Shown: positions 9,319 through 18,778, numbered from the stretch's first letter. The stretch: DNA of 64,000 nt from DTU024 sp964518875 (GCA_964518875.1 CAZFHI010000006.1:1-64000), one strand, 5' to 3'. Program-made: numbers and translations. The notes: generated by a model from the sequence alone, not told the origin.

Positions 9319-11022
9319 GTGGAAGAAAAAGAAAAGTCCAATTTTATTTGGGATGAGATAGATAAGGATCTGGCTGAGGGAAGATGCGAAAAGGTGCACA
9401 CGCGCTTTCCGCCGGAGCCGAACGGATACCTGCACATAGGGCACTGCAAGGCCTTCATTACGGATTTTGGCACGGCAGAAAAATACGGCGGGCTTTGCAA
9501 CCTGCGCTTTGACGATACCAACCCCGAAAAAGAAGGCACGGAATTTGTAGAAGGCATAAAGGAAGACATACGCTGGATGGGCTTTAACTGGAACGGCGGG
9601 GAATACTACGCGAGCGACTATTACCAGCAGATGTACGACATAGCGGAAGACTTTATAAAGCGCGGCCTCGCCTATGTTGACGAGCTTTCTCAGGATGAAA
9701 TACGCGAATACCGCGGCACCCTTACAAGCCCCGGCAAGGAAAGCCCGTGGCGCAACCGCCCGATGGAAGAATCCCTTGATTTATTCCGCCGCATGAAAAA
9801 CGGCGAGTTTGAAGAAGGCAGCCGCGTTCTGCGCGCCAGAATAGACATGGCGTCCCCAAACATGAACATGCGCGATCCGGTAATTTACCGCATACTCTAT
9901 CAAACGCACCACCGCACGGGCGACAAATGGTGCATATACCCCATGTACGACTTCGCCCATCCTTTGAGCGACGCGATAGAAGGCATTACGCACTCCCTTT
10001 GCTCGCTTGAGTTTGAGGACCACAGGCCTCTTTACGACTGGGTAGTTGAAAAGGCGGGGTTCAGAAAAGAGCATATGGACAAGTTCGGGCATAAGTCCCA
10101 CGGCCCGCGGCAAATAGAGTTCGCGCGCCTTAACATAAGCCGCACAGTGCTCAGCAAGCGGTACCTGCGCCAGCTGGTAGAACAAAAGAAGGTGTCCGGC
10201 TGGGACGACCCGCGCATGCCCACCTTAAAGGCTATGCGCCGCCGCGGCTTTACGCCTGACGCCATAAGGGACTTTATAGAGCGCGTCGGCCTTGCCAAGG
10301 CGGACAGCGAGGTGGACTACGCCCTGCTTGAATACTGCGTGAGAAACGACTTGGGCTCCAAGGCTCCAAGGCTTATGGCGGTAGTAAATCCCCTGCTTAT
10401 AGAGTTTTCAAACTGGGAAGAAGGCAAATTTGAAGAAATAACCCTGGAAAACCACCCGGACCATCCTGAATCAGGCGTGAGAAAGATGCCCTTTGGCAAA
10501 TATATTTACATAGAGCAGGAGGATTTCATGGAAAATCCCCCGCGCAAGTTTTTCAGGCTGCGCCCCGGCAAAGAGGTGCGGCTTAAAGGCGCTTATATAA
10601 TAAAGTGCGAAAAGGTCGTTAAAAAAGACGATGGCGGCATAGAAAAGCTTATTTGCTCTGTGGATCTTTCATCGCGCTCCGGGAGCGAAGGCGCAAACCG
10701 CAAGGTAAAGGGAACTCTGCACTGGGTTGAAAAGGAGCACGCCGTACCTATTGAAGCGCGCATATTCGAACCGCTGTTTAACGAGCTTAACGGCGATGAA
10801 GACAAAAAAGACTTTATGGAAATGCTTAACCCGAATTCCCTTAAAACGCAGTTTGGCTTCGCGGAGCCTGCCGTTAAAAACGCCAAAACGGGGGACACCT
10901 TCCAGTTCCTGCGCGTAGGGTATTTTTGCAAGGACAGGGATTCCACGGAAGAAAAACCCGTGTTCAACCGCGTGGTTCCGCTTAAGGACAGCTTTAAACT
11001 GCCTAAGGACCAGAAAAAATAA
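9319..11022 (+). CDS. glnS: Glutaminyl-tRNA synthetase
   Basis: Class I synthetase that charges tRNA-Gln directly. The N-terminal catalytic domain has FPPEPNGYLHIGH (HIGH at about residue 40) and the second signature as VLSKR near residue 275. The C-terminal half shows the two-part beta-barrel anticodon-binding region of GlnRS/eukaryotic-type GluRS (GKYIYIEQEDF, FFRLRPGKEVRLKG, TLHWV). Length (567 aa) is normal for bacterial GlnRS. I prefer GTG at 9319, eight bases after GGGAGG (9305-9310); the TTG at 9313 is too close to that site. It is followed after 91 bp by gltX on the same strand. Many Firmicutes lack GlnRS and make Gln-tRNA with GatCAB, so its presence here suggests acquisition. Confidence 0.96.
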   Translation: MEEKEKSNFIWDEIDKDLAEGRCEKVHTRFPPEPNGYLHIGHCKAFITDFGTAEKYGGLCNLRFDDTNPEKEGTEFVEGIKEDIRWMGFNWNGGEYYASDYYQQMYDIAEDFIKRGLAYVDELSQDEIREYRGTLTSPGKESPWRNRPMEESLDLFRRMKNGEFEEGSRVLRARIDMASPNMNMRDPVIYRILYQTHHRTGDKWCIYPMYDFAHPLSDAIEGITHSLCSLEFEDHRPLYDWVVEKAGFRKEHMDKFGHKSHGPRQIEFARLNISRTVLSKRYLRQLVEQKKVSGWDDPRMPTLKAMRRRGFTPDAIRDFIERVGLAKADSEVDYALLEYCVRNDLGSKAPRLMAVVNPLLIEFSNWEEGKFEEITLENHPDHPESGVRKMPFGKYIYIEQEDFMENPPRKFFRLRPGKEVRLKGAYIIKCEKVVKKDDGGIEKLICSVDLSSRSGSEGANRKVKGTLHWVEKEHAVPIEARIFEPLFNELNGDEDKKDFMEMLNPNSLKTQFGFAEPAVKNAKTGDTFQFLRVGYFCKDRDSTEEKPVFNRVVPLKDSFKLPKDQKK

Positions 11023-11113
11023 ACTTATTCCAATTTAAGGCAAAAATCCGTTGATGCTATTATGTATGCTTTCAGCCGGATTAAGAAACTACACACTTAA
11101 AAAGAGGTTATAA

Positions 11114-12574
11114 ATGCAAGAAGTACGCACTCGTTTCGCTCCGAGCCCCACAGGCTACCTGCACTTAGGCGGTCTTCGCACGGCTCTTTACACCTACCTT
11201 TTGGCTAAAAAGAACAACGGCAAGTTCATACTGCGCATAGAGGATACCGACCAGGTAAGGGAGGTTCCGGGCGCGATAGACCTTATATATAAATCCCTGC
11301 GTCTTGCGGGGCTTACGTACGACGAAGGGCCGGACGTAGGCGGTTCTTACGGCCCGTACATACAGTCCGAACGAAAGGACACTTATTTCCCCTACGCCAT
11401 GCAGCTTGTCGAATCGGGCGACGCGTACCCGTGCTTCTGCACCAAGGAAGAGCTTGAAGAGCGCCGCGAAGCCGCGCAGAAAAAGGGCGAAACATGGAAG
11501 TACGACAAAAAGTGCCTGAGCATTCCAAAGGACGAGGCAAAGCGCCGCATGCAGAGCGGGGAAAGCTTTGTAATACGCCAAAACATACCGGAAAACGGCA
11601 CCGCCTCCTTTGACGACCTGCTTTTCGGCCACGTTGAAGTTCCCACCAGCACGCTTGACGACGGCGTGCTTATAAAGGCCGACGGGCTTCCCACGTACAA
11701 CTTCGCAAACGTAATAGACGACCACCTTATGCGCATAAGCCACGTAACGCGCGGCACGGAATACCTTTCGAGCGCGCCTAAATACAATTTGCTGTATAAG
11801 GCGCTCGGCTGGGAGCCGCCGCTGTACCTGCACCTGCCCGTCGTTATGAAGGACGCCACGCGCAAGCTTTCCAAGCGCTACGGCGACCCCTCTTTCGAGG
11901 ATCTTTTAGACATGGGCTACCTTAAGGAAGCGATAGTAAACTTCATAGCGCTTTTGGGCTGGAGCCCCGGAGACGACAGGGAGTTTTTTACGCTTAAGGA
12001 GCTTGAAAAAGCGTTTTCGATAGACGGCCTTAATAAATCCCCCGCCATATTCGACATGAATAAATTAACGTGGTTCAACAGCGAGTACATACGCAGGATG
12101 CCGCCTGAAGAATACCTTGAAAAAGCTTCCCCGTGGTTTGACAACGCCCTTAAGGGCGCCAATATAGACTACGGCTACCTTGCAACGCTTATGCAGGGCA
12201 GAACGGAAGTGTTTAACCGAATCCCCGATATGGTAAGCTTTCTTAAAACGCAGCCGGAGTATGACATAAGCCTGTTTGTGCATAAAAAGAGCAAGTCCAC
12301 CCTGGAAAGCTCTTTAAGCTCCCTGCGCTTTATGCTGCCCGTGCTTGAAGACGTTAAAAACTGGAACGAAACGGAACTGCACGACGCCATGATAGGCTCA
12401 ATAAAACAGGCGGGGCTTAAAAACGCCACGGTGCTCTGGCCTGTGCGCATAAGCATAAGCGGGCTCGCTTCAACGCCCGGCGGCGCCGTTGAAATAGCGT
12501 ATCTGTTAGGCAGAGAAGAAACTATGAGGCGCATGGAAGACGCCGTTAATCGCCTTGAAAAAAGCGTCGGCTGA
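11114..12574 (+). CDS. gltX: Glutamyl-tRNA synthetase
   Basis: Class I, bacterial-type GluRS of 486 residues, the normal length. The start has TRFAPSPTGYLHLGG (HIGH variant HLGG at 17-20), then the family marker RIEDTDQ, and KLSKRYGD (KMSKS loop) near residue 250. The alpha-helical C-terminal anticodon-binding domain is intact. A weak AAAGAGG ribosome site precedes the ATG. With glnS immediately upstream this GluRS need not charge tRNA-Gln, so a tRNA-Glu-only enzyme is expected; this is inference, since I did not check the residues that set anticodon specificity. Confidence 0.96.
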   Translation: MQEVRTRFAPSPTGYLHLGGLRTALYTYLLAKKNNGKFILRIEDTDQVREVPGAIDLIYKSLRLAGLTYDEGPDVGGSYGPYIQSERKDTYFPYAMQLVESGDAYPCFCTKEELEERREAAQKKGETWKYDKKCLSIPKDEAKRRMQSGESFVIRQNIPENGTASFDDLLFGHVEVPTSTLDDGVLIKADGLPTYNFANVIDDHLMRISHVTRGTEYLSSAPKYNLLYKALGWEPPLYLHLPVVMKDATRKLSKRYGDPSFEDLLDMGYLKEAIVNFIALLGWSPGDDREFFTLKELEKAFSIDGLNKSPAIFDMNKLTWFNSEYIRRMPPEEYLEKASPWFDNALKGANIDYGYLATLMQGRTEVFNRIPDMVSFLKTQPEYDISLFVHKKSKSTLESSLSSLRFMLPVLEDVKNWNETELHDAMIGSIKQAGLKNATVLWPVRISISGLASTPGGAVEIAYLLGREETMRRMEDAVNRLEKSVG

Positions 12575-12701
12575 AAGACGTTTAATACTTATTTAAAATA
12601 ACTAAACAATAACTAATTAAGATTAAAAAATAAACCCGTTCAGGCTGTCTGATGCGGGTCGCACAAAGTATAACGCTTAACATATTATCAAAGGAGGAAA
12701 T

Positions 12702-13697
12702 ATGACAGAATACACGGCAAAAAACACAAGATATGATCATATGCAGTACAGGCGCGTAGGCAAAAGCGGGCTTAAGCTCCCAAGCGTTTCTTTGGGGCTG
12801 TGGCAAAACTTCGGCGGATCGGCGGACTATGAAAAGTGCCGCAGCATGATATTGGGCGCCTTCGACCTTGGCATTACGCATTTTGACCTGGCGAACAACT
12901 ACGGCCCTCCGGCGGGCGCCGCTGAAAAGCTGTTCGGCAAAGTGCTTAAGAACGACCTTAAGCGCTACCGCGACGAAATGATAATATCCACAAAATCAGG
13001 CTATTACATGTGGGAAGGCCCTTACGGAGAGTGGGGCAGCAGGAAGCAGATGCTCGCTTCGTTAGACCAATCCCTAAAGCGCATGGGGCTTGACTATGTT
13101 GATATATTTTACCACCACAGGCCGGACCCCGACACGCCCATAGAAGAAAGCATGGGCGCTCTGGCGACGGCGCTTAAAAGCGGCAAGGCGCTGTACGTCG
13201 GCATTTCAAACTACAACGCGGAGCAGACTCAGCTTGCGGTAGACACGCTCAAGCAGATGGGTATAAAGCTTTTAATACACCAGCCGCGCTACAATATGTT
13301 CGACAGGCGCCCTGAAAACGGGCTTTACGCTACGCTTGAAAGAAACGGCGTAGGCGCCATAACGTTTTCGCCTTTGCAGCAGGGCATACTGACCGACCGC
13401 TATTTAAACGGCATTCCCAAGGATTCCCGCGCGGGCGGCAATAGCGTATCCCTGCACAAGGAAAACATAACAGATGAAGTTATGCAGAAGGTAAGGCAGC
13501 TTAACGACCTTGCCAATAAGCGCGGGCAGAAGCTCAGCCAGATGGCTTTAAGCTGGCTTTTAAACAAGCCCCAGACTTCATCTGTGCTTATAGGCGCGAG
13601 CCGCATGTCCCACATAGAGGACGCCGTGCGCGCGCAGGACAACACTCACTTTACAGAAGAAGAGCTTAAGCTTATAGATAAAATAACGCTTGGGTAA
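12702..13697 (+). CDS. Aldo/keto reductase, YghZ/L-glyceraldehyde-3-phosphate reductase type
   Basis: A 331-residue NADPH-dependent TIM-barrel oxidoreductase. The AKR tetrad is visible: Asp62 and Tyr67 (HFDLANNYG), Lys98 (ISTKSG) and His139 (DIFYHHR). The cofactor-binding end is ISNYN...QPRYNMFDR and later VLIGASR. The subgroup markers (LWQNFG, PPAGAAEKLFGK, FSPLQQGILTDRYLNG) fit the YghZ-like family, which reduces small aldehydes such as methylglyoxal or L-glyceraldehyde 3-phosphate; the real substrate is unknown. AAAGGAGG lies six bases before the ATG. It stands alone and is closed by a strong terminator. Confidence 0.92.
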   Translation: MTEYTAKNTRYDHMQYRRVGKSGLKLPSVSLGLWQNFGGSADYEKCRSMILGAFDLGITHFDLANNYGPPAGAAEKLFGKVLKNDLKRYRDEMIISTKSGYYMWEGPYGEWGSRKQMLASLDQSLKRMGLDYVDIFYHHRPDPDTPIEESMGALATALKSGKALYVGISNYNAEQTQLAVDTLKQMGIKLLIHQPRYNMFDRRPENGLYATLERNGVGAITFSPLQQGILTDRYLNGIPKDSRAGGNSVSLHKENITDEVMQKVRQLNDLANKRGQKLSQMALSWLLNKPQTSSVLIGASRMSHIEDAVRAQDNTHFTEEELKLIDKITLG

Positions 13698-13765
13698 ACC
13701 CCTTTGCTTATCTGCATAGTGATGCTTATATATGTTTGCAGGTTTTTAAAATAGCGCATCTAACA

Positions 13766-13793
13766 AAAGCCCCTTGGAAATCCAAGGGGCTTT
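13766..13793 (+). terminator. Bidirectional rho-independent terminator
   Basis: AAAGCCCCTTGG pairs with CCAAGGGGCTTT (12 bp, 4-nt loop), followed by TTTATTTGTT on + and by TTTTGTT on -. It lies between the converging aldo/keto reductase and flavoprotein genes and can serve both. Confidence 0.9.
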
Positions 13794-13826
13794 ATTTGTT
13801 AACTATTGTTTTAAAGGTAATTTTAA

Positions 13827-15578
13827 TTACTTTGTTTCGCTTACAGCGGTTTCACCGGCTATGCGTCCAAAGACGGTGATATCTGCGATGGCGCAGGAGC
13901 CTAAGCGGTTATTGCCGTGTATGCCGCCGGTAGTTTCGCCCGCGGCATAAAGGCCTGTAATCACGCTGCCGTCTTCGCGCAATACATGGGTATTTGTATC
14001 TATTGTGATTCCGCCCATGGTGTGGTGAACGGCGGGCGCTACCTTAACCAGCCAAGATGGTCCTTCTTCATCTATTGCGTAAAGGGTGCCGCGCTTGTTG
14101 AAGTCTTCATCCTTGCCGTTTTCAACAAAGCCGTTCCATTTTTCGACGGTCTTCAGAAGTTCATCGGCGTTGACGCCCATTTTTTCAGCGCATTCCTGAA
14201 TGGTATCGCACTCCGCCATAAGGCCCGTAGCAAGCAGGTCTTTTACTTCGGGCATATGGTTTTCCATTACGCCGGATTCCTCAGCGGCCTTTTTGGTCAT
14301 AAGTTCGTAAGCTACAGAGCCCGTCTGCTTCTTTATAGCCATGCTCATTTCATAGCGGGTGCCGAGCTCTTCAACAAACCTGTCGCCTTCTTCGTTTACT
14401 ATTATCGTTTTGCCCATAAGGCGGGTGTCGTCAACGTAAAGAAGCGCGCCTGTAACAGGGTTGCATATGGGGTACAGCTGTATGTATTCCATGCCTGTTG
14501 TGCCCGCTCCAACCTTTTGCGCCATAATAATGCCGTCGCCGTTTATGCCTGCCGCGTTTGTGGACAGCACTTTTTCATCAACGTTGGGGTCGTTCGCCTT
14601 ACGCATTTCGATATTATCGCCAAAACCGCCAGTGGTTAAAATTACAGCCTTGGCGTTAAAAGTTATGTTCTGCTTGTCGTTCTCTGCCTTTAAGCCTGTA
14701 ACGGTTCCGTTTTCATCTGTTATAAGCTCAGTTGCGCGAGTATTTAAGCGGATATCCACTCCCAGTTTATCGGCATGGGCCTTAAGCTTGGTTATGATTT
14801 CTGTGCCTGTTGCGCCGCGCGGTATAAGGCTGCGCTTTACGCTGTGCCCGCCAAAGAACATAAGTTCATCCATCCATTCAACGCCTGCTTCGTCCCTCAG
14901 CCATTCGGCGTCTTTAAGGGCGTTGTCCGCTAAAACTCTTATAAGTTCTGGTTCGCCGCCCTGCTTTAGCATATCTTCGTAAAGCTTATCGGCGCTGTCT
15001 TCTATATTTTCCTTAGCCTGCAGCCAGTTGCCGGGGGCCGCGTATTCAGAACCGGAAATAAGTGTATTGCCTCCTACAAAGGGCATCTGCTCAAGCAGCA
15101 CGACGTCTTCTGCGCCTGACAGCTTTGCTGATATAGAAGCTACAAGCCCCGCGCCGCCCGCGCCTACCACTACTATGCGGTGGCTTTCTTCGACGTTTTC
15201 TTTTGTTGTTTCTGCCTTTTTGTCGTTTGGAACAAGGTCTTCAGGCTTTACGCCGGCCTTGCTCAGCGCATCTTCCATCGCTTCAAAAAAGCCAGTGGAA
15301 GTATATGTGGCGCCAGCTACCGCATCTACAGACAGGCTGTTTGCCGCGATCACGGCATCAGACAGCGTTTTTATGCTGTCAGCATAGCCAACGGTTTCAT
15401 CGTTTTTTACGCATTCTATGCTTTCTATAACGTTGTCTTTAAGCGTTACGTTAAGAACGATCTCGCCGTTCTTGCCGTTTCCTGCGCCTTTAAATGTGCC
15501 GGATTCCGCAAATACCGACAAGCCTGTCAGCAGCATTGCAGCCAGCAAAAGGAAAGATATGATCTTTTTTGTTTTCAT
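13827..15578 (-). CDS. Exported flavinylated fumarate-reductase-like flavoprotein (FMN_bind + FAD_binding_2)
   Basis: 583 residues. A Sec signal peptide (about 1-24, LLLAAMLLTGLSVFAES, no lipobox Cys) precedes an FMN-binding domain with the ApbE flavinylation motif (DAVAGAT, target Thr about 91). From about 135 there is a succinate dehydrogenase/fumarate reductase-type flavoprotein: the FAD motif VVGAGGAGLVAS, LLEQMPFVGGNT, ILTTGGFG, and at the end HHTMGGITIDTN and ETTGGIHGNNRLG. The architecture matches extracytosolic reductases such as UrdA and Listeria FrdA, which take electrons from the membrane and reduce small enoates. The acceptor cannot be told from sequence. GGAGGG precedes the ATG and a good promoter lies 60-90 bases upstream. 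No NADH dehydrogenase partner or apbE is in the window. Confidence 0.9.
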   Translation of the reverse strand: MKTKKIISFLLLAAMLLTGLSVFAESGTFKGAGNGKNGEIVLNVTLKDNVIESIECVKNDETVGYADSIKTLSDAVIAANSLSVDAVAGATYTSTGFFEAMEDALSKAGVKPEDLVPNDKKAETTKENVEESHRIVVVGAGGAGLVASISAKLSGAEDVVLLEQMPFVGGNTLISGSEYAAPGNWLQAKENIEDSADKLYEDMLKQGGEPELIRVLADNALKDAEWLRDEAGVEWMDELMFFGGHSVKRSLIPRGATGTEIITKLKAHADKLGVDIRLNTRATELITDENGTVTGLKAENDKQNITFNAKAVILTTGGFGDNIEMRKANDPNVDEKVLSTNAAGINGDGIIMAQKVGAGTTGMEYIQLYPICNPVTGALLYVDDTRLMGKTIIVNEEGDRFVEELGTRYEMSMAIKKQTGSVAYELMTKKAAEESGVMENHMPEVKDLLATGLMAECDTIQECAEKMGVNADELLKTVEKWNGFVENGKDEDFNKRGTLYAIDEEGPSWLVKVAPAVHHTMGGITIDTNTHVLREDGSVITGLYAAGETTGGIHGNNRLGSCAIADITVFGRIAGETAVSETK

Positions 15579-15642
15579 GTTTTACCCTCCTACACAATAA
15601 TATAGCTTATGCAAACATGCGGCCGTATCTTTACGATGCGGA

Positions 15643-15671
15643 ATTTTAGCACTTCCGTATGTATAAGTCAA
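15643..15671 (-). promoter_or_regulatory. Sigma-A-type promoter of the exported flavoprotein
   Basis: On the minus strand TTGACT (15671-15666), a 17-nt spacer and TAAAAT (15648-15643). Predicted start near 15636, leaving a leader of about 58 nt before the ATG at 15578. Confidence 0.65.
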
Positions 15672-15787
15672 AGTTAACGGTTACGCTCCGGTTAATCTTT
15701 AATCCGCGTAAATCTTCGCTGTGGACGATACAAATTGTAAAAATTTGACTTATAATTACGCGCTTAGCGTTTTTAAATAGATCCGCT

Positions 15788-17590
15788 TCAACCCTTATAC
15801 TTAAACGCCTTGGGGAGGGCGGCGTCTTCGAACACGTAAACGCTTAAGCTTCCGGCGGGACAAGGGAAGGTAGCCTTGCCCTCGCTGTTTAAAACGATTT
15901 TGCCCTTGGTATGTCCCGTTATGTCAAACATGGTTTTGTTCGCGTGCCGACGCCCTAAGTCCAGCTCCATGGCGCCGCTTGCGCCGTTTGAAATAAGGGC
16001 TGCGAGGCCGCTGTTCTTGTGGTGCTTTTCGCCGTGGCGCACAAAGCCTATGAGATTTTTTTCAAGGAAGCTGTCTGTTTGCTCCCCGTAGGCGCAGTAC
16101 TTGCGCGCCGCGAGCAGCGGGTCTAAAACGTCGCGCATGGGTTCCTGCGGGTTTTCCCCGCCTATGCCGAAGTAATCCCCGTAGAAAAGGCAAGGGTAGC
16201 CGTCCCGCCTTAATAATATGAGCGCGTACGCCATGGGCTTGAACCACGGCTTAACAAAGCTTTCAAGGGCCTGCCCCGGCTGCGAGTCGTGGTTGTCAAC
16301 AAACGTGGTAGTATTTATAGGGTCGAGCGCCAGAAGGGAATTGTCGAATATATGTCTCAAATCGTAGTTAGCGCCCTCGTTTGAAGCGGTAAAAAAGTTA
16401 AAGTGCAGCGGCACGTCAAACAGAGCCGTGACGTTGTGCGTCTTTTTAACGTATTCCTTAAGCTCCTCTTTATTGCTGGACCAGTATTCCCCTACGAAGT
16501 ACATAGGCCTGTCGCTCGCCAAACGCATCTGGCGCAAAAAAACGTGTATAAAGCTTGAATCTATGTGCTTAAGCGCGTCCATGCGGAAGCCGTCCACGTT
16601 GGTTTCCTTAAGGAACCATTCGCCCCAGCGCAACAGCTCGTCTATAACGTCCTTGTTGCGGCAGTCCACGTCCGCAAACATAAGGTAGTCGTAATTGCCG
16701 AATTCTCGGCTTACGTTCGGGGAAAAGTCCTTGTTTTCTCCCAATATCTTGAATATGCCGAGTTCTCCCGTCTTTTCGTCCTTATCCACCGACGTAAAAT
16801 GATTAAAGTTCCATATAAAATCAGAATACTTGTTTTTTCTGCCCGGGAACGTAAAGCGCGTCCAGCCCTCTATATCGCGTGGCTCGCCCTCCTGCTGCGT
16901 TCTGTCTTCCGGCTTAACCTTAACGGCGCGGAAAACCTCCGTTTCATCGGCTGAGGCCTTGTGGTTCAGCACTACGTCGGCGTAAACCTGTATATGCCTT
17001 TTATGAAGCGCTTTTATGGCGTTTAAAAGCTCTTCCTTTGTGCCGTACTTTGTGCGCACGGAGCCTTTCTGGTCAAACTCCCCAAGGTCGTACAGATCGT
17101 ACACTCCGTAGCCTGTGTCGTTTGTGCCCGTCGCCTTAAAGCATGGCGGCAGCCACACGCCACCCACGCCTATTCTTGAAAGATCGGGCGCGCTTTTTAC
17201 AAGCCAGTTGTAAAAATTTCCCGTGTCTTGCATGTACCACTCAAAGGACTGGAACATTATAAGGTTATTGTTTTTAAGCTCCTCCATATTAAAAGGATTG
17301 CCTAAAGGAACGTTCTTGTCCTTGGCGGTTTCCTGCGCAAGCTCTTTTACAGTGCTCTGTTCGTCGTCCGTAAGCATTCCCCATATTTCTTCATGCACTA
17401 CATCGGACAGATCCTTTATTTCCTTTTTATGTTCGCCGTTTACGGCGCCTTCGCTATGGCTTTCCCCGCTTTGCGCGTGGTTTTGGTTTGTATCCGCATT
17501 TTCGTTAACGCTTTCGCCCTGAGAGGCTTCCCCGCTTTTTACAGCGTCCATATCGTCGTTATATTCGTTTAACTGCATATCTTCGTGCAT
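15788..17590 (-). CDS. GH13 alpha-amylase, cytoplasmic type, with acidic N-terminal extension
   Basis: 600 residues, no signal peptide. From about residue 105 (NNLIMFQSFEWYMQDTG) the sequence follows the GH13_5 cytoplasmic alpha-amylases (E. coli AmyA type): GVWLPPCFKAT, ADVVLNHKA, the nucleophile region DGFRMDALKHI (Asp about 337), acid/base VGEYW (Glu about 367) and FVDNHDSQPG (Asp about 433), ending in a small beta-domain. The first ~100 residues are an extra, low-complexity acidic stretch rich in E, N, D, S and Q, not part of the fold. Likely role: hydrolysis of internal glucan or imported maltodextrin. AAAAGGAGAG precedes the ATG. Upstream lie TATAAT and a long palindrome. Most similar enzymes lack the extension, whose function is unknown. 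Confidence 0.92.
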   Translation of the reverse strand: MHEDMQLNEYNDDMDAVKSGEASQGESVNENADTNQNHAQSGESHSEGAVNGEHKKEIKDLSDVVHEEIWGMLTDDEQSTVKELAQETAKDKNVPLGNPFNMEELKNNNLIMFQSFEWYMQDTGNFYNWLVKSAPDLSRIGVGGVWLPPCFKATGTNDTGYGVYDLYDLGEFDQKGSVRTKYGTKEELLNAIKALHKRHIQVYADVVLNHKASADETEVFRAVKVKPEDRTQQEGEPRDIEGWTRFTFPGRKNKYSDFIWNFNHFTSVDKDEKTGELGIFKILGENKDFSPNVSREFGNYDYLMFADVDCRNKDVIDELLRWGEWFLKETNVDGFRMDALKHIDSSFIHVFLRQMRLASDRPMYFVGEYWSSNKEELKEYVKKTHNVTALFDVPLHFNFFTASNEGANYDLRHIFDNSLLALDPINTTTFVDNHDSQPGQALESFVKPWFKPMAYALILLRRDGYPCLFYGDYFGIGGENPQEPMRDVLDPLLAARKYCAYGEQTDSFLEKNLIGFVRHGEKHHKNSGLAALISNGASGAMELDLGRRHANKTMFDITGHTKGKIVLNSEGKATFPCPAGSLSVYVFEDAALPKAFKYKG

Positions 17591-17625
17591 AATACTCTCC
17601 TTTTCGTCCTGTTGAGGACAAGCAT

Positions 17626-17673
17626 ATTATACATCAAAAAGGCAAATTGTTTGCAACAAAGTTGTAAACAATT
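17626..17673 (-). promoter_or_regulatory. Amylase promoter with imperfect 29-bp palindrome
   Basis: A minus-strand TATAAT (17631-17626) predicts a start near 17619. Immediately upstream, 17645-17673 is an inverted repeat with arms AATTGTTTGCAAC and GTTGTAAACAATT (one mismatch in 13) around AAA, centred near -40 over the place where the -35 box should be. The TTTGCAA/TTGTAAA core recalls LacI-family sugar regulators; the regulator is unknown. No convincing -35 is present, which would suit activation. Confidence 0.55.
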
Positions 17674-17677
17674 GCGC

Positions 17678-17704
17678 AAAAAAACCGGCGCCGCTAAGCG
17701 CCGG
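17678..17704 (-). terminator. Rho-independent terminator of the exported protein gene
   Basis: CCGGCGC/GCGCCGG stem with a 6-nt loop; on the minus strand it is followed by TTTTTTT. It starts 12 bases past the stop codon of the gene at 17716 and separates it from the amylase promoter. Confidence 0.85.
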
Positions 17705-17715
17705 AAGAATATAAC

Positions 17716-18687
17716 TTACTTTTGAAGCCCCTGTATGGGATCCATAAATTCAAGCATCTGCTCCCTCAAGGTTTTAAGCTCCTGCTTGTTTTCCCAGAAG
17801 CGGCGGAAAACCGTGTTCTGCGGACGCGGATAAACGTGATAGTTCACAACGTTGCGCACGAACATTATTACGTTCGTATCGCCGTTCAAGTCGTAGGTTA
17901 TGCTGAAAGGCATGCCGAACTGGAAGCGGGTAGGCGGGTTGTTGTAAGAGCTTGTCGGGTTGTCGTTCGGCAAAACAACGTCGTTGTAGGAATTATATAT
18001 TCCTAAAAACTCCTTGGTGGTTTCCGTGTCGCCGCCCTTGCCGTCGTAATAGTTGTGGTAGGTTACCGTAACTGTGTCGCCGTAAACGTCAACGTACACT
18101 TCGCCTATAACGTACATGTTGCTCGCGACGAGCTCATAGGTCTGTCTGCCCTGGCGGGTTAAATCAAGAGGGGTGAACATGTACCACAGCTTTGTTGAGC
18201 CGGGGACCACGTCCCTGAAGTGCGGGCCGAAGCTGCTCGCCGTGTTGTTGCGGTAGAAGTGGTTGTAGTACTGCATGTATATCGGCAGTTCGGTTGAAGG
18301 ATCGGTGTCTTTAAACTGCTGCGCGTAGCTTATAACACGCTTATACCCGCCGCCGGTAACGGTGTAGCGGTACACGTTTATATCGCCTTTCTTTGAAAGC
18401 ATTTTGTATATGCGCGTCATAACGGGCGTAGGCTCGGCGTTCGGCTGAAGCGTAAGGTATATGGTTTCAACATTTACCTTGGCGACTTCGTCATACACCT
18501 GAACCGTAACGTCAACGGCGGCGGATCCCTGGTTGCTCAGTTCAAACACGGCGTCCACGGGGTTTTCGCCCGCGAGCGTTATTTCTTTAATAAGCTCCAC
18601 CTTTATGTTGCTTGCGGCGGACGCGGGAAAAACCGCTAATCCCGTAACGAGGCTTAAAACAAAAAACCATGATAATAATTTTTTCAC
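17716..18687 (-). CDS. Exported protein of unknown function
   Basis: The start is best placed at GTG 18687 (VKKLLSWFFVLSLVTG...), eight bases after AAAGGAG; an upstream GTG in frame (18714) has no ribosome site. A clear Sec signal (about 1-24, ending ASA-AS) leads into a CARDB/BACON-like Ig stretch (KVELIKEITLAGENPVDAVFELSNQGSAAVDVTVQVYD), then Tyr/Asn-rich strands without known catalytic motifs (about residues 90-323). No lipobox and no C-terminal anchor, so it is probably released or wall-associated. Nothing in it names a function. It is a single-gene unit between a phosphoesterase gene and the amylase. Confidence 0.8.
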   Translation of the reverse strand: MKKLLSWFFVLSLVTGLAVFPASAASNIKVELIKEITLAGENPVDAVFELSNQGSAAVDVTVQVYDEVAKVNVETIYLTLQPNAEPTPVMTRIYKMLSKKGDINVYRYTVTGGGYKRVISYAQQFKDTDPSTELPIYMQYYNHFYRNNTASSFGPHFRDVVPGSTKLWYMFTPLDLTRQGRQTYELVASNMYVIGEVYVDVYGDTVTVTYHNYYDGKGGDTETTKEFLGIYNSYNDVVLPNDNPTSSYNNPPTRFQFGMPFSITYDLNGDTNVIMFVRNVVNYHVYPRPQNTVFRRFWENKQELKTLREQMLEFMDPIQGLQK

Positions 18688-18778
18688 AATAACATCTCCT
18701 TTTAAGTGGTTCACCTATATAACGGATAATAAGAGCTTTTCCTTGCATACGATAAAACTCTTTTTTAATCTTCAATAT

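Noticed and set aside
10727..10918. Alternative-frame ORFs inside glnS, gltX, hcp, the SH3 genes and the ABC genes
   Set aside because: Each is a shadow of a well-supported gene and has no independent start signal or family match.
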